Source: a virus
IMG/VR virus record: IMGVR_UViG_3300017437_000039
Location: 1 to 35,013 of that record
Reading direction: 5' to 3' (one strand)
DNA: 35,013 nucleotides
The notes beneath the pieces are model-generated. The model had not been told where the DNA came from. It did not search any database and saw only the letters and a program-made list of their open reading frames with translations. Position numbers and translations under genes: made by a program. Below, in pieces: positions 25,473-34,195 of the stretch (within the stretch, counting starts at the first letter, position 1; the number at the start of each line of letters is the position of its first letter).

Positions 25473-26723
25473 TTAACCAAAAGCCGTGACAAATTGTTCG
25501 TCTAGATCTTTAATCTTTCCACAACGATTTCTTTGGAAGATGATATATTCCAAAGTTTCCAAACACGTAGCAGTGTAAGATAAATTCGCCGTAGACATTA
25601 CAAAAATTCCACCCTCACTCTTAGGAGGTCTTCGCCAATCCAGTTCCTTTTGTACCGCGCGAGAAATTTGGGACATATCAGCGAAAAACAACACGCCATA
25701 AGGTGAATCTGGATCAGTGACTACATTTACCGTTCCGAGAAAGCTTTGGAACCTTGCAATTTTCACTCCACCTACCGTGGTTGTTTCATTAATTCTAAGA
25801 TCCCCCTCGTACATTTCCTCCATAGCAATACCTTGCCCATGACTCCCCAAGACTGTAACTTCAGCATCTAACCCTGATTCTTGTTTGATTGCCAATAGCA
25901 TCTGGCGAAACAATGATGGTGTAAGGGGGCGTTTCAAACCAGAATTACTAAGTACTGGACTAGTATATCTAGGATATGTAGATGTGCTAATGTTTTGAAA
26001 TGTCCCTGATGCGTCATCAATTAGTTTGTCTAATCCAACTGGCATGAGGTTATACGAACTCACCGGCACACCGGCAGAGCCTTTCCAAACGATGTAATCT
26101 CCATCAGCTTGAGAACCGGCCGCAATGGCTGAAACGGGAGTAACTGTTACCTCATTAGCAGCTGTAAAAGCTCTTGAAATTTTCGAAACCTCAAAATTCG
26201 CGTGGACGGTGGATCCATCGGTATCAAGGATTTGGAAATTTGCTCCATCCCACATTCCCCTACCATCATCCACCGTAATAGTCGATCCATCAACAACAGA
26301 GCCTAGAAGGGTAGTTACCCCAGTACCATCACGGGTGAAATAATAATTCTCAAATTTCCTAATAGACTCCATCAACCCCCGCATTTCACTATCCAACACA
26401 GAAATAGCGGCATGCTGAGTAGTTGCGGCGTTATTTAAAATATTATCCGTTAGTTTTATACTACCAACGATATTTTTCCGAAACGCCTTGGCCATTTCAT
26501 AGCCTTGTTTTCCAGCCGCAGGTAAAGCTCCACCATCCGCAACAGCACCGATAGCTGGATTTCTCTTTAAATGTGTTGTCCACTCAAGATTTTTACCTTC
26601 CCATTTAATGGAACCCTTAGGAAGAAGTCTCGCTAGGGAGAAAAGATTTAGTGTCTTCGTGACACCCGGTAGATAGTGAATAAAATTTGCACCAAAAGTA
26701 TCAATTGATACACCGTCAACCAT
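25473..26723 (-). CDS. Major capsid protein (HK97-fold type)
   Basis: The shell subunit. ATG 26723 is chosen because GGGGGA lies at 26728-26733 on the coding strand; the frame also opens at TTG 26735, inside that leader. The 416-residue protein has the usual order for the fold: an N-terminal arm, an E-loop-like region (SIKWEGKNLEWTTHLKRNPA), a long helix (LDSEMRGLMESIRKFENYYF), a beta-rich P-domain and A-domain, and a late GVLFFADMSQI segment. It follows the scaffold gene with one small gene between. The call rests on order, size and strand pattern, since the fold has no short signature. Confidence 0.85.
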   Translation of the reverse strand: MVDGVSIDTFGANFIHYLPGVTKTLNLFSLARLLPKGSIKWEGKNLEWTTHLKRNPAIGAVADGGALPAAGKQGYEMAKAFRKNIVGSIKLTDNILNNAATTQHAAISVLDSEMRGLMESIRKFENYYFTRDGTGVTTLLGSVVDGSTITVDDGRGMWDGANFQILDTDGSTVHANFEVSKISRAFTAANEVTVTPVSAIAAGSQADGDYIVWKGSAGVPVSSYNLMPVGLDKLIDDASGTFQNISTSTYPRYTSPVLSNSGLKRPLTPSLFRQMLLAIKQESGLDAEVTVLGSHGQGIAMEEMYEGDLRINETTTVGGVKIARFQSFLGTVNVVTDPDSPYGVLFFADMSQISRAVQKELDWRRPPKSEGGIFVMSTANLSYTATCLETLEYIIFQRNRCGKIKDLDEQFVTAFG

Positions 26724-26788
26724 TAAATCCCCCAACGAGAGAATGGAGTAACCATCTAGGGTACATTGTCAGATCTATTTTAGTTTGG

Positions 26789-26986
26789 TTATTCCTTACT
26801 AGGAAATTTAAGATATTTCAATAATTTTTTGCATTCTTTTTCAGTAAGGCCATAGGTCGTATCTGACAAATGTGGTGTTTTCGTTGGTGATTTTCCTCTG
26901 TATTTACGTTTTAGTTTCAGGAGAAGTTTTTTAGAATCTCTGTAAGTTATCATCGCAACATGGTGCTTAATTATCAAGAAATCCAC
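26789..26986 (-). CDS. Small basic hypothetical protein
   Basis: A 65-codon frame that overlaps the scaffold end by 13 bases. The start is unsure: GTG 26986 stands only one base after AGGAG, whereas a TTG about 10 bases downstream of AGGAG has better spacing. The product is Lys-rich (KKLLLKLKRKYRGK) with a short helical C-terminus (EKECKKLLKYLKFP). It lies between scaffold and major capsid genes, where assembly cofactors are sometimes encoded. It may be real, as the frame is undisturbed and there is no other gene in this stretch. Confidence 0.45.
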   Translation of the reverse strand: MDFLIIKHHVAMITYRDSKKLLLKLKRKYRGKSPTKTPHLSDTTYGLTEKECKKLLKYLKFPSKE

Positions 26987-28020
26987 ACTCCTGTTTTTAC
27001 CATTTCATCCAGAGGATCTTTAAATCCTCGTTTGATTGAATCCTCACCACTAGGTACACCACGTCCTTTTGTTGCAGATTCCCCACGAGATGAGGCTAAT
27101 GTTTTTTGAGTCTCTTGGGATAGACCTGTTGAATTTTTCATCTGTGCTGCTTTCGCTCGAATGTAATTTTTAGACCAACCTAGGAGCATTTTTTCCAAAG
27201 CAGAAGCCGAAGCCGCAAAGGGAACATTATTAACTAGTGAATTCCTAATAACCATTGCGCTTAGAGGTGCGGATAATTCTTGAACTACCTCTGGGGCAAA
27301 GCCATTTAGGAGCCTATTAACTACTTCAACCTCTGCTGCCTTGCGATATTCTTCCGATTTGCGATATCTTTCTCGCTGTTCTGCCGCTTGTTTTTCCCTA
27401 GTTTCATATGCAGTAAGTTTTTCCTGCAGAGGCTTGAGGCTGTTTTCTAACAATTCTTTAGTCCGTTTGTCTGCTTCACTAAGAAAGTCTCCTTGCAATT
27501 GCTTGTAGGGGTCCTCCTCTATTTTATGTTGTTGGCTATAGCCCTTCGACATCATTTCCACTCTAGCACGCAATTCAGCCAGTTGAATCTGATCCTGCTG
27601 CCTAGCTTCAGCGACTTGCTGTGCCCAATTTTGCCATTCTTGCTCCTTGGTTTGGTAATTATCCAATAATCCACGAAAGGATTTCTCTGCTGCTGTTTTT
27701 GCCTTTGCGGTTTCTAGTAATTGAGTTTTTATATTATCCGGTAACCCAGTGATGTTATCTAGTTCCTTTTGAAGCGGATCAATATCTTCAGGGAGTTTTT
27801 CCTGCAACCCGGTGTCGAATAATCGTTCTGCTTCAGCAAAGGGATCAACTTCTACGACTGCTGCTTCTTTTTTAGCCACAGGTTCTTTTTTGGTAGAAGT
27901 TGTCTTTTTTTCTATTTGCTGTGGTTCTGTTTTAGCCTCAACAAGTTCTGTTATTCTAAACCCAACCTCTTTACTTTCTGGATTTAGCACTTCAGCATTT
28001 TTGTTTTCTTCTGTTTCCAT
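26974..28020 (-). CDS. Capsid scaffolding protein
   Basis: A 348-residue, highly charged and helical protein, located directly between portal and major capsid genes, the standard place for a scaffold. The N-terminal 60 residues are acidic and Lys-rich and look disordered. Long heptads follow (EWQNWAQQVAEARQQDQIQL, KPLQEKLTAYETREKQAAEQ), then a helical domain and a basic Gly/Ser-rich C-terminal tail (residues about 305-348) where scaffolds usually bind the coat protein. AGGGGA precedes ATG 28020. Scaffolds guide head assembly and leave before or during packaging. A separate protease gene was not seen. Confidence 0.82.
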   Translation of the reverse strand: METEENKNAEVLNPESKEVGFRITELVEAKTEPQQIEKKTTSTKKEPVAKKEAAVVEVDPFAEAERLFDTGLQEKLPEDIDPLQKELDNITGLPDNIKTQLLETAKAKTAAEKSFRGLLDNYQTKEQEWQNWAQQVAEARQQDQIQLAELRARVEMMSKGYSQQHKIEEDPYKQLQGDFLSEADKRTKELLENSLKPLQEKLTAYETREKQAAEQRERYRKSEEYRKAAEVEVVNRLLNGFAPEVVQELSAPLSAMVIRNSLVNNVPFAASASALEKMLLGWSKNYIRAKAAQMKNSTGLSQETQKTLASSRGESATKGRGVPSGEDSIKRGFKDPLDEMVKTGVWIS

Positions 28021-28036
28021 TTTATTCCCCTATATT

Positions 28037-30229
28037 CTATGATTCATGCCTCTCTGACATCCTTGCGATTTGTTCTCCGCTAGCATCAGCGTTTTGTACA
28101 TGCTCCGCTGCCTCTTGCTGTTGCGATTGCGCTGGTTTTACAAGGGTATTGCTAGCAGCACCAGAACCCATACCTACGGTATTTTGTTTAACCCCTTGTT
28201 GTTGCTGCGGCACACCAGTCATTGGCAGCATATTCTGATCCATAGCTGTGTATACGCTATTACTCGCATACAGCCAAGCTATTTGTGAAACCATTTCTAC
28301 TTGAGCGGGGTGGGCATTTCTACCAGCAGCTCGTAACCAACTGATTAGCTCATCCCGGCAAATTGCCGCATCATCCCACCAACGAGGTTGAAATGGGGGG
28401 TTATTTTGCGGATCGAGTATATTTTGCAAAACAACATCTGGAATCTGGGAGGCATATAAATGCATAGCGTCTTCTGCTGATGGGTTTGTCCCTGGCATTT
28501 TTACCCCAGTCATACGAAAATAGCTATGCTTATCTGGCATGCCGGTTGCTGGATTTGTAAACAACCCACGGTCCCACATTTCATTTGCCTGCTGAATTCG
28601 CAATGCGGGGTTTTTGCTGAGACTATCATCCTCTGTCATGATAATATCCCAACCATCTGCGAGATTAATCTCCCCCCAAGAGTAGGTACGTGGTCGTTCT
28701 GATCCAGTAGATGCCCATATTCTATCAGGAGAGTAATATTTCTGTGCTATAAGCAGTATAGCTCTATGCATCTCCATCCATTCATCAATCACCTGTGCCA
28801 TAATGTGGCCTATGCTTTCTGATGCTTGCGCCTCCTGAATTGCAGCAAAACGACCCGAGGGGTCTCCTTTGGTAATGCCTAAATCCTGTGGAGTAACCAT
28901 CGCTTTGGACCATATTGCTGCCTCCATGCGATTTAGCTCTGCATAGACATACTGTGGCATTTCTGGGGGAGTCAGATATTTTGGTGGTGGAAAGGCACTT
29001 TTGTAATACAAAATCTGTCCAGGAGTAGTGTCAATTTGATCCACACCAATGTGAGAGTTATTTGCCACTAGCATTTTCGGACGATTAGTCAATGATCTAG
29101 CCGCCCGCAATTCAGAAAGAAGCCCATTGCGCTCCCTTTGAATGCTGTGACACTGGTCTATAAATGACTCCCCCCAATATTCCCCTTCTCTGTCGAAGAG
29201 GTTAAAGTCAAAAAATGGCATTCTACCTAGAAGCTTGTAGTAATAATTCGGAGTTTGTTCTAGGATAATCCCATTGGCAAAGCTAACAATACGACCGTTT
29301 TTATATGTCTCTGATGGAGCCTCGAAGTATCTGTATAAATATACATGCTCATCCAGATATTGAGTGGTATAGGAGTTATTTACAATACTAGTCCCAGAGA
29401 TAGCAATGGATCTGTCTACGTACAATCCTTGTTCTGCTGCTACATATTTTCCCTTTTCTGGGTAATGCTTTCTTAAATCCGAAATTGGAATAGCCTTTCG
29501 CAAGAAGCAATATCTCATGTCCTCAATTGCCAACACCCCAGGTTCCGGAAACCAGTCTCTAGTGTCATGTTTTTGTACTACTACATCCCCCTCATTTATG
29601 AGCTTTAGTGGTATTTGCTCTGCATATAATGCCATACACTGGGGGCAATTGCCTAATTCCTCCACACCTCCTTGGTAGCCGCATTGTTCACACCAGGATA
29701 GTTCCTTTCCAGCTTCCGGATTCCAACAACACTCTACAACTGCTGTGCCAAAGGTTACCATACTACGAATCATTTGGATGTATTTTACTCGTAGTTTCTG
29801 TTCACGCATTTTGTAATCTAAAAATTCCGACGCTACATCTGCGGCTCTGGCATCTGATGAGTCATAAGAGGCTGGAATTACCCTTGCGGTTGGGATTATT
29901 CTAGTAAATTTTCCTATCAAAGCTTGGGCGGTTGGGTGGATAATGTTGTCTATAGAATAGAAATTTCTCTGAGAGTCACGATCTATGATTAATCTAACAA
30001 TCTCCCCATCTACCCTGCGTCTTGCGGTTATCTGTTCCCCTTTTGCATATTGCCTATTTACCTCCCAACGATACTCATAAGGCTGTCTGGATGACTGCGC
30101 TTTTTCAAATAGCCTCTGTAATACTGAAACCGATTCTTTTTCCTCCTGCCCAGCAATATAGTGCTCTGCATCTTTCCAGCTTTCAGCAATTCCAGTTGGA
30201 TCTATATCTCTAGAAGAATTCACCGCCAT
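28037..30229 (-). CDS. Portal protein with a Cys4 insertion
   Basis: The dodecameric DNA gate and packaging hub. ATG 30229, four bases after the upstream stop, is preferred to TTG 30247, giving about 730 residues, within the usual range for large portals. Portal-like signs are the N-terminal DxxYRWEVNRQYAKGEQ helix, a SRxxxPxx-type core, IRSMVTFGTAVVECCW, WGESFIDQCHSIQRERNGLL with a long helix, and a flexible Gln-rich C-terminus. An unusual insertion holds C-x2-C (180, 183) and C-x2-C (195, 198) with a GYQGG turn, typical of a zinc ribbon. It lies just upstream of scaffold and downstream of the terminase region. Confidence 0.82.
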   Translation of the reverse strand: MAVNSSRDIDPTGIAESWKDAEHYIAGQEEKESVSVLQRLFEKAQSSRQPYEYRWEVNRQYAKGEQITARRRVDGEIVRLIIDRDSQRNFYSIDNIIHPTAQALIGKFTRIIPTARVIPASYDSSDARAADVASEFLDYKMREQKLRVKYIQMIRSMVTFGTAVVECCWNPEAGKELSWCEQCGYQGGVEELGNCPQCMALYAEQIPLKLINEGDVVVQKHDTRDWFPEPGVLAIEDMRYCFLRKAIPISDLRKHYPEKGKYVAAEQGLYVDRSIAISGTSIVNNSYTTQYLDEHVYLYRYFEAPSETYKNGRIVSFANGIILEQTPNYYYKLLGRMPFFDFNLFDREGEYWGESFIDQCHSIQRERNGLLSELRAARSLTNRPKMLVANNSHIGVDQIDTTPGQILYYKSAFPPPKYLTPPEMPQYVYAELNRMEAAIWSKAMVTPQDLGITKGDPSGRFAAIQEAQASESIGHIMAQVIDEWMEMHRAILLIAQKYYSPDRIWASTGSERPRTYSWGEINLADGWDIIMTEDDSLSKNPALRIQQANEMWDRGLFTNPATGMPDKHSYFRMTGVKMPGTNPSAEDAMHLYASQIPDVVLQNILDPQNNPPFQPRWWDDAAICRDELISWLRAAGRNAHPAQVEMVSQIAWLYASNSVYTAMDQNMLPMTGVPQQQQGVKQNTVGMGSGAASNTLVKPAQSQQQEAAEHVQNADASGEQIARMSERHES

Positions 30230-30233
30230 GTGG

Positions 30234-30647
30234 TTAAAATTGGACAAGTTCTGGTTTAAACTGCTTCAGTATATTTTTTTTCTGATTATTTTGTGCCGCT
30301 GTCATTTGTTGGTATTTATTGGATAAGTTTTTGCGTTCTTGCATTTCTAAGATCATTGCTTCTCGTAAGGCCTTTTCGTCGATGAATGTTGAATCCGCAT
30401 TCTCCTGTTGTTCTGGGGAACTAAATGGATCTTGCATAGGTAGATCACTAGACATTTCTCCTGATATGTTACCATTGGCACCGTAAAAATCAGCAGCGTC
30501 AATTCGCCAATCTGGAATATCTACCGGATAAGGCATTCCTTCAACAACCATAGATGCCTCTCCCATAGCTTGTAATGCTGCTTCAACATCAGAAGCTCCA
30601 GGTAATTGCGATTGTAGAAGCATTTCTGGAGATTTGTAATGTAGCAT
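30234..30647 (-). CDS. Hypothetical protein between terminase and portal
   Basis: A 137-residue protein whose ATG overlaps the upstream stop as TAATG. It is acidic in the middle (SSDLPMQDPFSSPEQQENAD) and helical and basic at the end (EMQERKNLSNKYQQMTAAQN...KKNILKQFK). It has no membrane helix and no known motif. The gene is inserted between the terminase-linked membrane gene and the portal, and may be a small head or packaging accessory. Confidence 0.58.
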   Translation of the reverse strand: MLHYKSPEMLLQSQLPGASDVEAALQAMGEASMVVEGMPYPVDIPDWRIDAADFYGANGNISGEMSSDLPMQDPFSSPEQQENADSTFIDEKALREAMILEMQERKNLSNKYQQMTAAQNNQKKNILKQFKPELVQF

Positions 30648-31012
30648 TAATTTGAATTTTGGTTAGTAAACCCTGCCGGGTCAGCAATTATGTCGTAGAC
30701 ATTTCCATCAGCATCTTTGAATACTCTAGGATTATTTACAATTCTATTAGCTTCTGATTCAGTTTTATTCTGGTGTTTGATTGCTTCAACAGATTCTTGC
30801 GTATAGACATTTGCTTGGGCGTGTTCTATGGGATTTGCAGATCGCAAAAGGGCTAGTTGGTCAAAGGACTTCTCAATTGCATCCTGTTGTTTCCCCAGCA
30901 TTCTTTCAAATGATTCAGTTTGACTCTCTCCCCGGCGCAGTAGGGCATAGAGTGTAAGCAGGAGGGTACTTACAGATACCAGGGAGAGAGCCGTTAGACA
31001 CATTATGATCAT
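30647..31012 (-). CDS. Membrane-anchored coiled-coil protein
   Basis: A 121-residue protein with an N-terminal hydrophobic helix (residues about 1-26, ending LYALLRR), then a charged helical stretch (SQTESFERMLGKQQDAIEKS) and a polar tail with a VFKDADGNVYDI strand. ATG 31003 is a possible alternative start, with GGATGA at better spacing, and would shorten the product by 3 residues. A membrane protein between terminase and portal is unexpected. It could aid assembly at the membrane or act on the host. A short AT-rich inverted repeat lies just upstream. Confidence 0.55.
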   Translation of the reverse strand: MIIMCLTALSLVSVSTLLLTLYALLRRGESQTESFERMLGKQQDAIEKSFDQLALLRSANPIEHAQANVYTQESVEAIKHQNKTESEANRIVNNPRVFKDADGNVYDIIADPAGFTNQNSN

Positions 31013-31019
31013 CCAAGGT

Positions 31020-31043
31020 AAATATACACATTTATGTATATTT
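31020..31043 (-). other. AT-rich 9-bp inverted repeat between terminase and membrane-protein genes
   Basis: AAATATACA (31020-31028) and TGTATATTT (31035-31043) are exact complements separated by six bases. The stem is AT-only except for one GC pair, so as RNA it is weak. It sits 8 bases upstream of the coupled gene's start and about 20 bases after the terminase stop. A minor processing or operator site is possible. It is not followed by a T tract. Confidence 0.45.
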
Positions 31044-31061
31044 GGCTAGTACTTAGATAGG

Positions 31062-33023
31062 CTATACATAACTCTCTGATTCCTCTCGCGAATTTTCCTC
31101 CTCTGTCTTATGGACATCGCTCCAGAAATTGGTATCATGTTCTGATAACTCTGCGATTTTTCTAAGTTTTCGTCTTCTTTCTTTATCGTAGTCAAATAAA
31201 TCCGGATAGGTTTCAGTAGCATAAATCGCAATCGCAACCGCAATGACTGTATCATCATGTGCTCCTTGGGTTCCACGGAATCTGTAGGATAGACCAGATT
31301 CAGTACGCTCCTGGCCGAAATGACCAAATTCTTCCAGGGTGTAAACATCCCTGATTATTAAATAACGCTTTCCAGTTTCAGCATGTTTAATGCTATTCTG
31401 TAGCATACTTATAATGATTCCTTTGGTTTTTACATTTGTATCTATCCCAAAGGCAAAGTCTTGTCCCCAACCAGTTTGTGCTGGGTCAATTATATCCCTA
31501 AAGATATTATCATATCCTAGTTCACGAGTCATTTCTTGAATTGTCGCATCTCCTGGTCCACGACGTTCAATGACTACTACAGCATCATTGTAAAACTTCC
31601 CTAGCTTATAAAGCACTTTGGCATAGGCAATGCTATTTATATGCCCATGGAACATTGCAACCTGTTCGTAGAAATATTCCAAGCCAATTTTAATAATCTT
31701 CAATACTTGTGCACAAGAGTAGTCCCTGCCTGCAAGACCTTGGGCCACATCTGCTCCTATGACATATTGCGCTTCCGGTTCTGGGAATTCAAAGATTTTA
31801 TATCCCCCAGACTGCTTTGCTTCTAGAGGCTTGATTTCTCCTGATTGTATCTTGTGATGGCTTATGTAGAAACATTTGCGATCCCAGGCAGCTAGACGTT
31901 CTTTTTCGTCCCAGTTTCCAAATTGATCTTCTAGTTCATCTGATAGACACGTCACACGAAGTTCCACTAGCTTCGGCTTCAAGCATTCGTCGAACATTTC
32001 TGACATAATCCACGTATCAAAGACTGCGCTTTCGCTGTAGGCTACATGCTTGCCAAATATTCTTGCTTCTGCTTCAATTGGAGCATAAAGCTTTCGCATT
32101 GCGTCAATGTCTTGGTGGGCTATAAGTCCAGCGGAGTATTGGTCTATAGTATGACAGGAGACTAGTTGTCTATCGCTCCCAGGAATTAAATTATCCTCCC
32201 CACCACGTTCGAAGACTAGGTATAATCTTTGATATTCCCACCGGCTTTTTCCGCCTAGAGGTGTTCTTGTAACCATAAGAGAGGATTTTGGGACATTTCG
32301 TAGACGTTGCATTGCTTCGGAGAAATATGTTTCATCTACATTCTCATCAAACCATCCAAGGGAGTGTTGTCCCCCGGCTATAGCATCTGGTCCAGTTTCG
32401 TCGGAGAATAATTGTAGAGTACTCCGTGAGGCATGTTTACAGTCTCTTGCTTTGTTGCGGTTTGCACATTCCCGACAGGCTACTCTTAGCAATCTATGAT
32501 GCCGGTCATAGCCGTTGAACCATTTTCCTTCGTATGGAAATATCGGAGATAGAGGGTTTCCTGGTTCTCCTTCTATGAATTTCTTCTCGAATACTTGGGG
32601 GCCATATTGCGTAAAATTCGTTCCGACTACAAATACTGAAACTGGTAATGGCAGAGCCGGTCTATAGATCATCTGACCAGTCATTGCGGCGTAAACGTCA
32701 TATGCAGCTGATTCTGTTTTGCTACAACGATTTCCAGAGAAGAAATATCGTACCATTGCGGTGCTGGATAGAAAATCAAGGGAAACACTATGAGCAGGAC
32801 GAAAGAGAATCATCGGATCAGCCTTGACAACTTCTTCAAAATCATCACGAAGTTTTTTCAAAGATTCAATGAAGTCTTTCAATCCAATAGTTTCTTCCCT
32901 TTTGCTATTAGGCCAGGATTTGATTACATCTCGTACTAAATCTGCCCATTCTAGGAAATTTGGAACAAGAAGAACCTTGTGGTCAATACCGGCATCTGAG
33001 AGAATCTTTTCTCCCATTTGCAT
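31062..33023 (-). CDS. Terminase large subunit (packaging ATPase-nuclease)
   Basis: Drives DNA into the procapsid and cuts the concatemer. The 653-residue protein has Walker A SGNRCSKT (96-103), Walker B LGWFDE (Asp226-Glu227), a coupling motif VTRTPLGG (251-258), and a RuvC-like nuclease with Asp425 (VIGADVAQ), Glu486 (AVVVIERRGPG) and Asp590-Asp591 (GAHDDTVIAVAIA). All key acids are present. Between Walker A and B lies a Cys-rich insert (C183-x2-C186, C195, H197; CRECANRNKARDCKH) that looks like a zinc site and is unusual. ATG 33023 has a weak ribosome site. An overlapping 100-codon frame at 31046-31348 is a shadow. Confidence 0.95.
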   Translation of the reverse strand: MQMGEKILSDAGIDHKVLLVPNFLEWADLVRDVIKSWPNSKREETIGLKDFIESLKKLRDDFEEVVKADPMILFRPAHSVSLDFLSSTAMVRYFFSGNRCSKTESAAYDVYAAMTGQMIYRPALPLPVSVFVVGTNFTQYGPQVFEKKFIEGEPGNPLSPIFPYEGKWFNGYDRHHRLLRVACRECANRNKARDCKHASRSTLQLFSDETGPDAIAGGQHSLGWFDENVDETYFSEAMQRLRNVPKSSLMVTRTPLGGKSRWEYQRLYLVFERGGEDNLIPGSDRQLVSCHTIDQYSAGLIAHQDIDAMRKLYAPIEAEARIFGKHVAYSESAVFDTWIMSEMFDECLKPKLVELRVTCLSDELEDQFGNWDEKERLAAWDRKCFYISHHKIQSGEIKPLEAKQSGGYKIFEFPEPEAQYVIGADVAQGLAGRDYSCAQVLKIIKIGLEYFYEQVAMFHGHINSIAYAKVLYKLGKFYNDAVVVIERRGPGDATIQEMTRELGYDNIFRDIIDPAQTGWGQDFAFGIDTNVKTKGIIISMLQNSIKHAETGKRYLIIRDVYTLEEFGHFGQERTESGLSYRFRGTQGAHDDTVIAVAIAIYATETYPDLFDYDKERRRKLRKIAELSEHDTNFWSDVHKTEEENSREESESYV

Positions 33024-33042
33024 GACTATGGAATTATCCAGA

Positions 33043-33429
33043 TTACGTCCCTCTGTAGGAGATTTTTAACTTAACCGCTGCGGTATTTGCAGTGAAGATT
33101 AGATTATTTGCAACTGTTACGTCTTGTAGGATGATTATATCGGTTTTCAACAGTTTTATTTTATTGTCTGTGGCTCCATTTGCCCCAGTCCTGAAGGTTA
33201 ATGTAACAAAATTTGTAGTATCTAGATTTTCAATTATTAAATCTGTTACTGAGGTGAGGTGATCTATATAATATGTAGTTGCACTAGTGCCATTAGTCTC
33301 CCAAATATGAGCTACTTGTTTTTCATCCGATGTTGATTCATCTCGAAGAAATCTATGATATCTAGGAAGCTCTAAATCAGCCAGTTCCGCAACACGAAAT
33401 ACTACATTTAACTGGGAAGAATTTGCCAC
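33043..33429 (-). CDS. Small beta-rich protein upstream of terminase
   Basis: A 128-residue protein starting at GTG 33429, with GGGGTG seven bases before it. The first 45 residues are charged, and the rest is beta-rich (YYIDHLTSVTDLIIENLDTT, VTLTFRTGANGA, NLIFTANTAAVKLKISYRGT), the look of a small beta-sandwich virion protein. It is inserted between the putative small terminase gene and the large terminase gene, which is not a usual place for a decoration protein. Function is unknown. Confidence 0.6.
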   Translation of the reverse strand: MANSSQLNVVFRVAELADLELPRYHRFLRDESTSDEKQVAHIWETNGTSATTYYIDHLTSVTDLIIENLDTTNFVTLTFRTGANGATDNKIKLLKTDIIILQDVTVANNLIFTANTAAVKLKISYRGT

Positions 33430-33431
33430 AG

Positions 33432-33836
33432 CTAATCACCCCTTTTTGCTTTTAATATTTTTTCTTCAATTTGCGGTCCGCCAATTTCTGGTAGACCTAC
33501 TACTGTGGAATTTTTTCTCAAGGTATGTCTGGAATCTTTCCAATCCGCAAGTAAGGATTCTATAGATGCATCCACAGAGACGTTGTATGTTGTTCTAGTG
33601 GTACCTTTGTACATACCTGCAACTTTAAGTTCCATATCTAAAGCCTTTAGTTGATCTTCTGAAATTGCAATTGTACCCTCTTCTACACCCTGAAGCTTTG
33701 CCAGGAGATATTTTTCATTTTCGCTATCGGTGTTTCTTGGCATTTTGGAAATATCCACAGGCTCAAATCCCAGTTTGATTACTTCCGCGATATCATCTAT
33801 GGTTATTCCCTGATAGTATCTATATCTCCCCGGCAT
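33432..33836 (-). CDS. Putative terminase small subunit-like protein
   Basis: The frame is open from 33944, but ATG 33836 comes two bases after the upstream stop, with AAAGGTG further upstream, so it is preferred (134 residues). The N-terminus (RYYQGITIDDIAEVIKLGFE) could be a helix-turn-helix. The C-terminal half, SEDQLKALDMELKVAGMYKG then TTRTTYNVSVDASIESLLADW, resembles the C-terminal region of many small terminases: an LxALxxxxxxxGxY helix, then a beta strand. Its position two genes before the large terminase agrees. A small terminase recognises the packaging site and loads the large subunit. The call is tentative. Confidence 0.5.
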   Translation of the reverse strand: MPGRYRYYQGITIDDIAEVIKLGFEPVDISKMPRNTDSENEKYLLAKLQGVEEGTIAISEDQLKALDMELKVAGMYKGTTRTTYNVSVDASIESLLADWKDSRHTLRKNSTVVGLPEIGGPQIEEKILKAKRGD

Positions 33837-33838
33837 GG

Positions 33839-34180
33839 TTATACATACACCTTTTGCGGTTCTGTGGTCTTTGGTTGTTTTTTTATATAAACGCTTGTTG
33901 TCATCACTGAATCGCAATGGTAGCACCGCTTGGAAAGTTCCCATTCTCCAAATGACATTTGTAGCTTGTTATCTGCTCCGTCGAACATTTCTACTATAGC
34001 TTTGCGGGTTAGTTTTACATTTCCATCTGAGAGTTCTATTAATAATTTCTTTTCTAGTAATAACCCCACCATTGCGATTGCTTTAGCATATGGCATAGAC
34101 CAGATTCTTGATAAATCCTCCCTGGAATATTCCTTTCCCATGGTTAGGTGGTAGCAGATATGAAATAGCGTATATGGCAT
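33839..34180 (-). CDS. Winged-helix-like regulator with a CxxC site
   Basis: A 113-residue protein with a strong AGGAGG before ATG 34180. The middle, YSREDLSRIWSMPYAKAIAMVGLLLEKKLLIELSDGNVKLTRK, has the spacing of a winged helix: two helices then a hairpin (LLIELSDGNVKL). The C-terminus has CYHCD followed by a basic tail. It could be a regulator of the late operon. It is the second gene of the operon, overlapping neither neighbour by more than a few bases. An alternative is a second small-terminase-type DNA-binding subunit. Confidence 0.55.
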   Translation of the reverse strand: MPYTLFHICYHLTMGKEYSREDLSRIWSMPYAKAIAMVGLLLEKKLLIELSDGNVKLTRKAIVEMFDGADNKLQMSFGEWELSKRCYHCDSVMTTSVYIKKQPKTTEPQKVYV

Positions 34181-34195
34181 AAGATCCTCCTGTTG

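Noticed and set aside
31046-31348. 100-codon - strand frame within the terminase gene
   Set aside because: It is out of frame with the terminase nuclease domain, which holds all required acidic residues through this stretch. It has no separate ribosome site.
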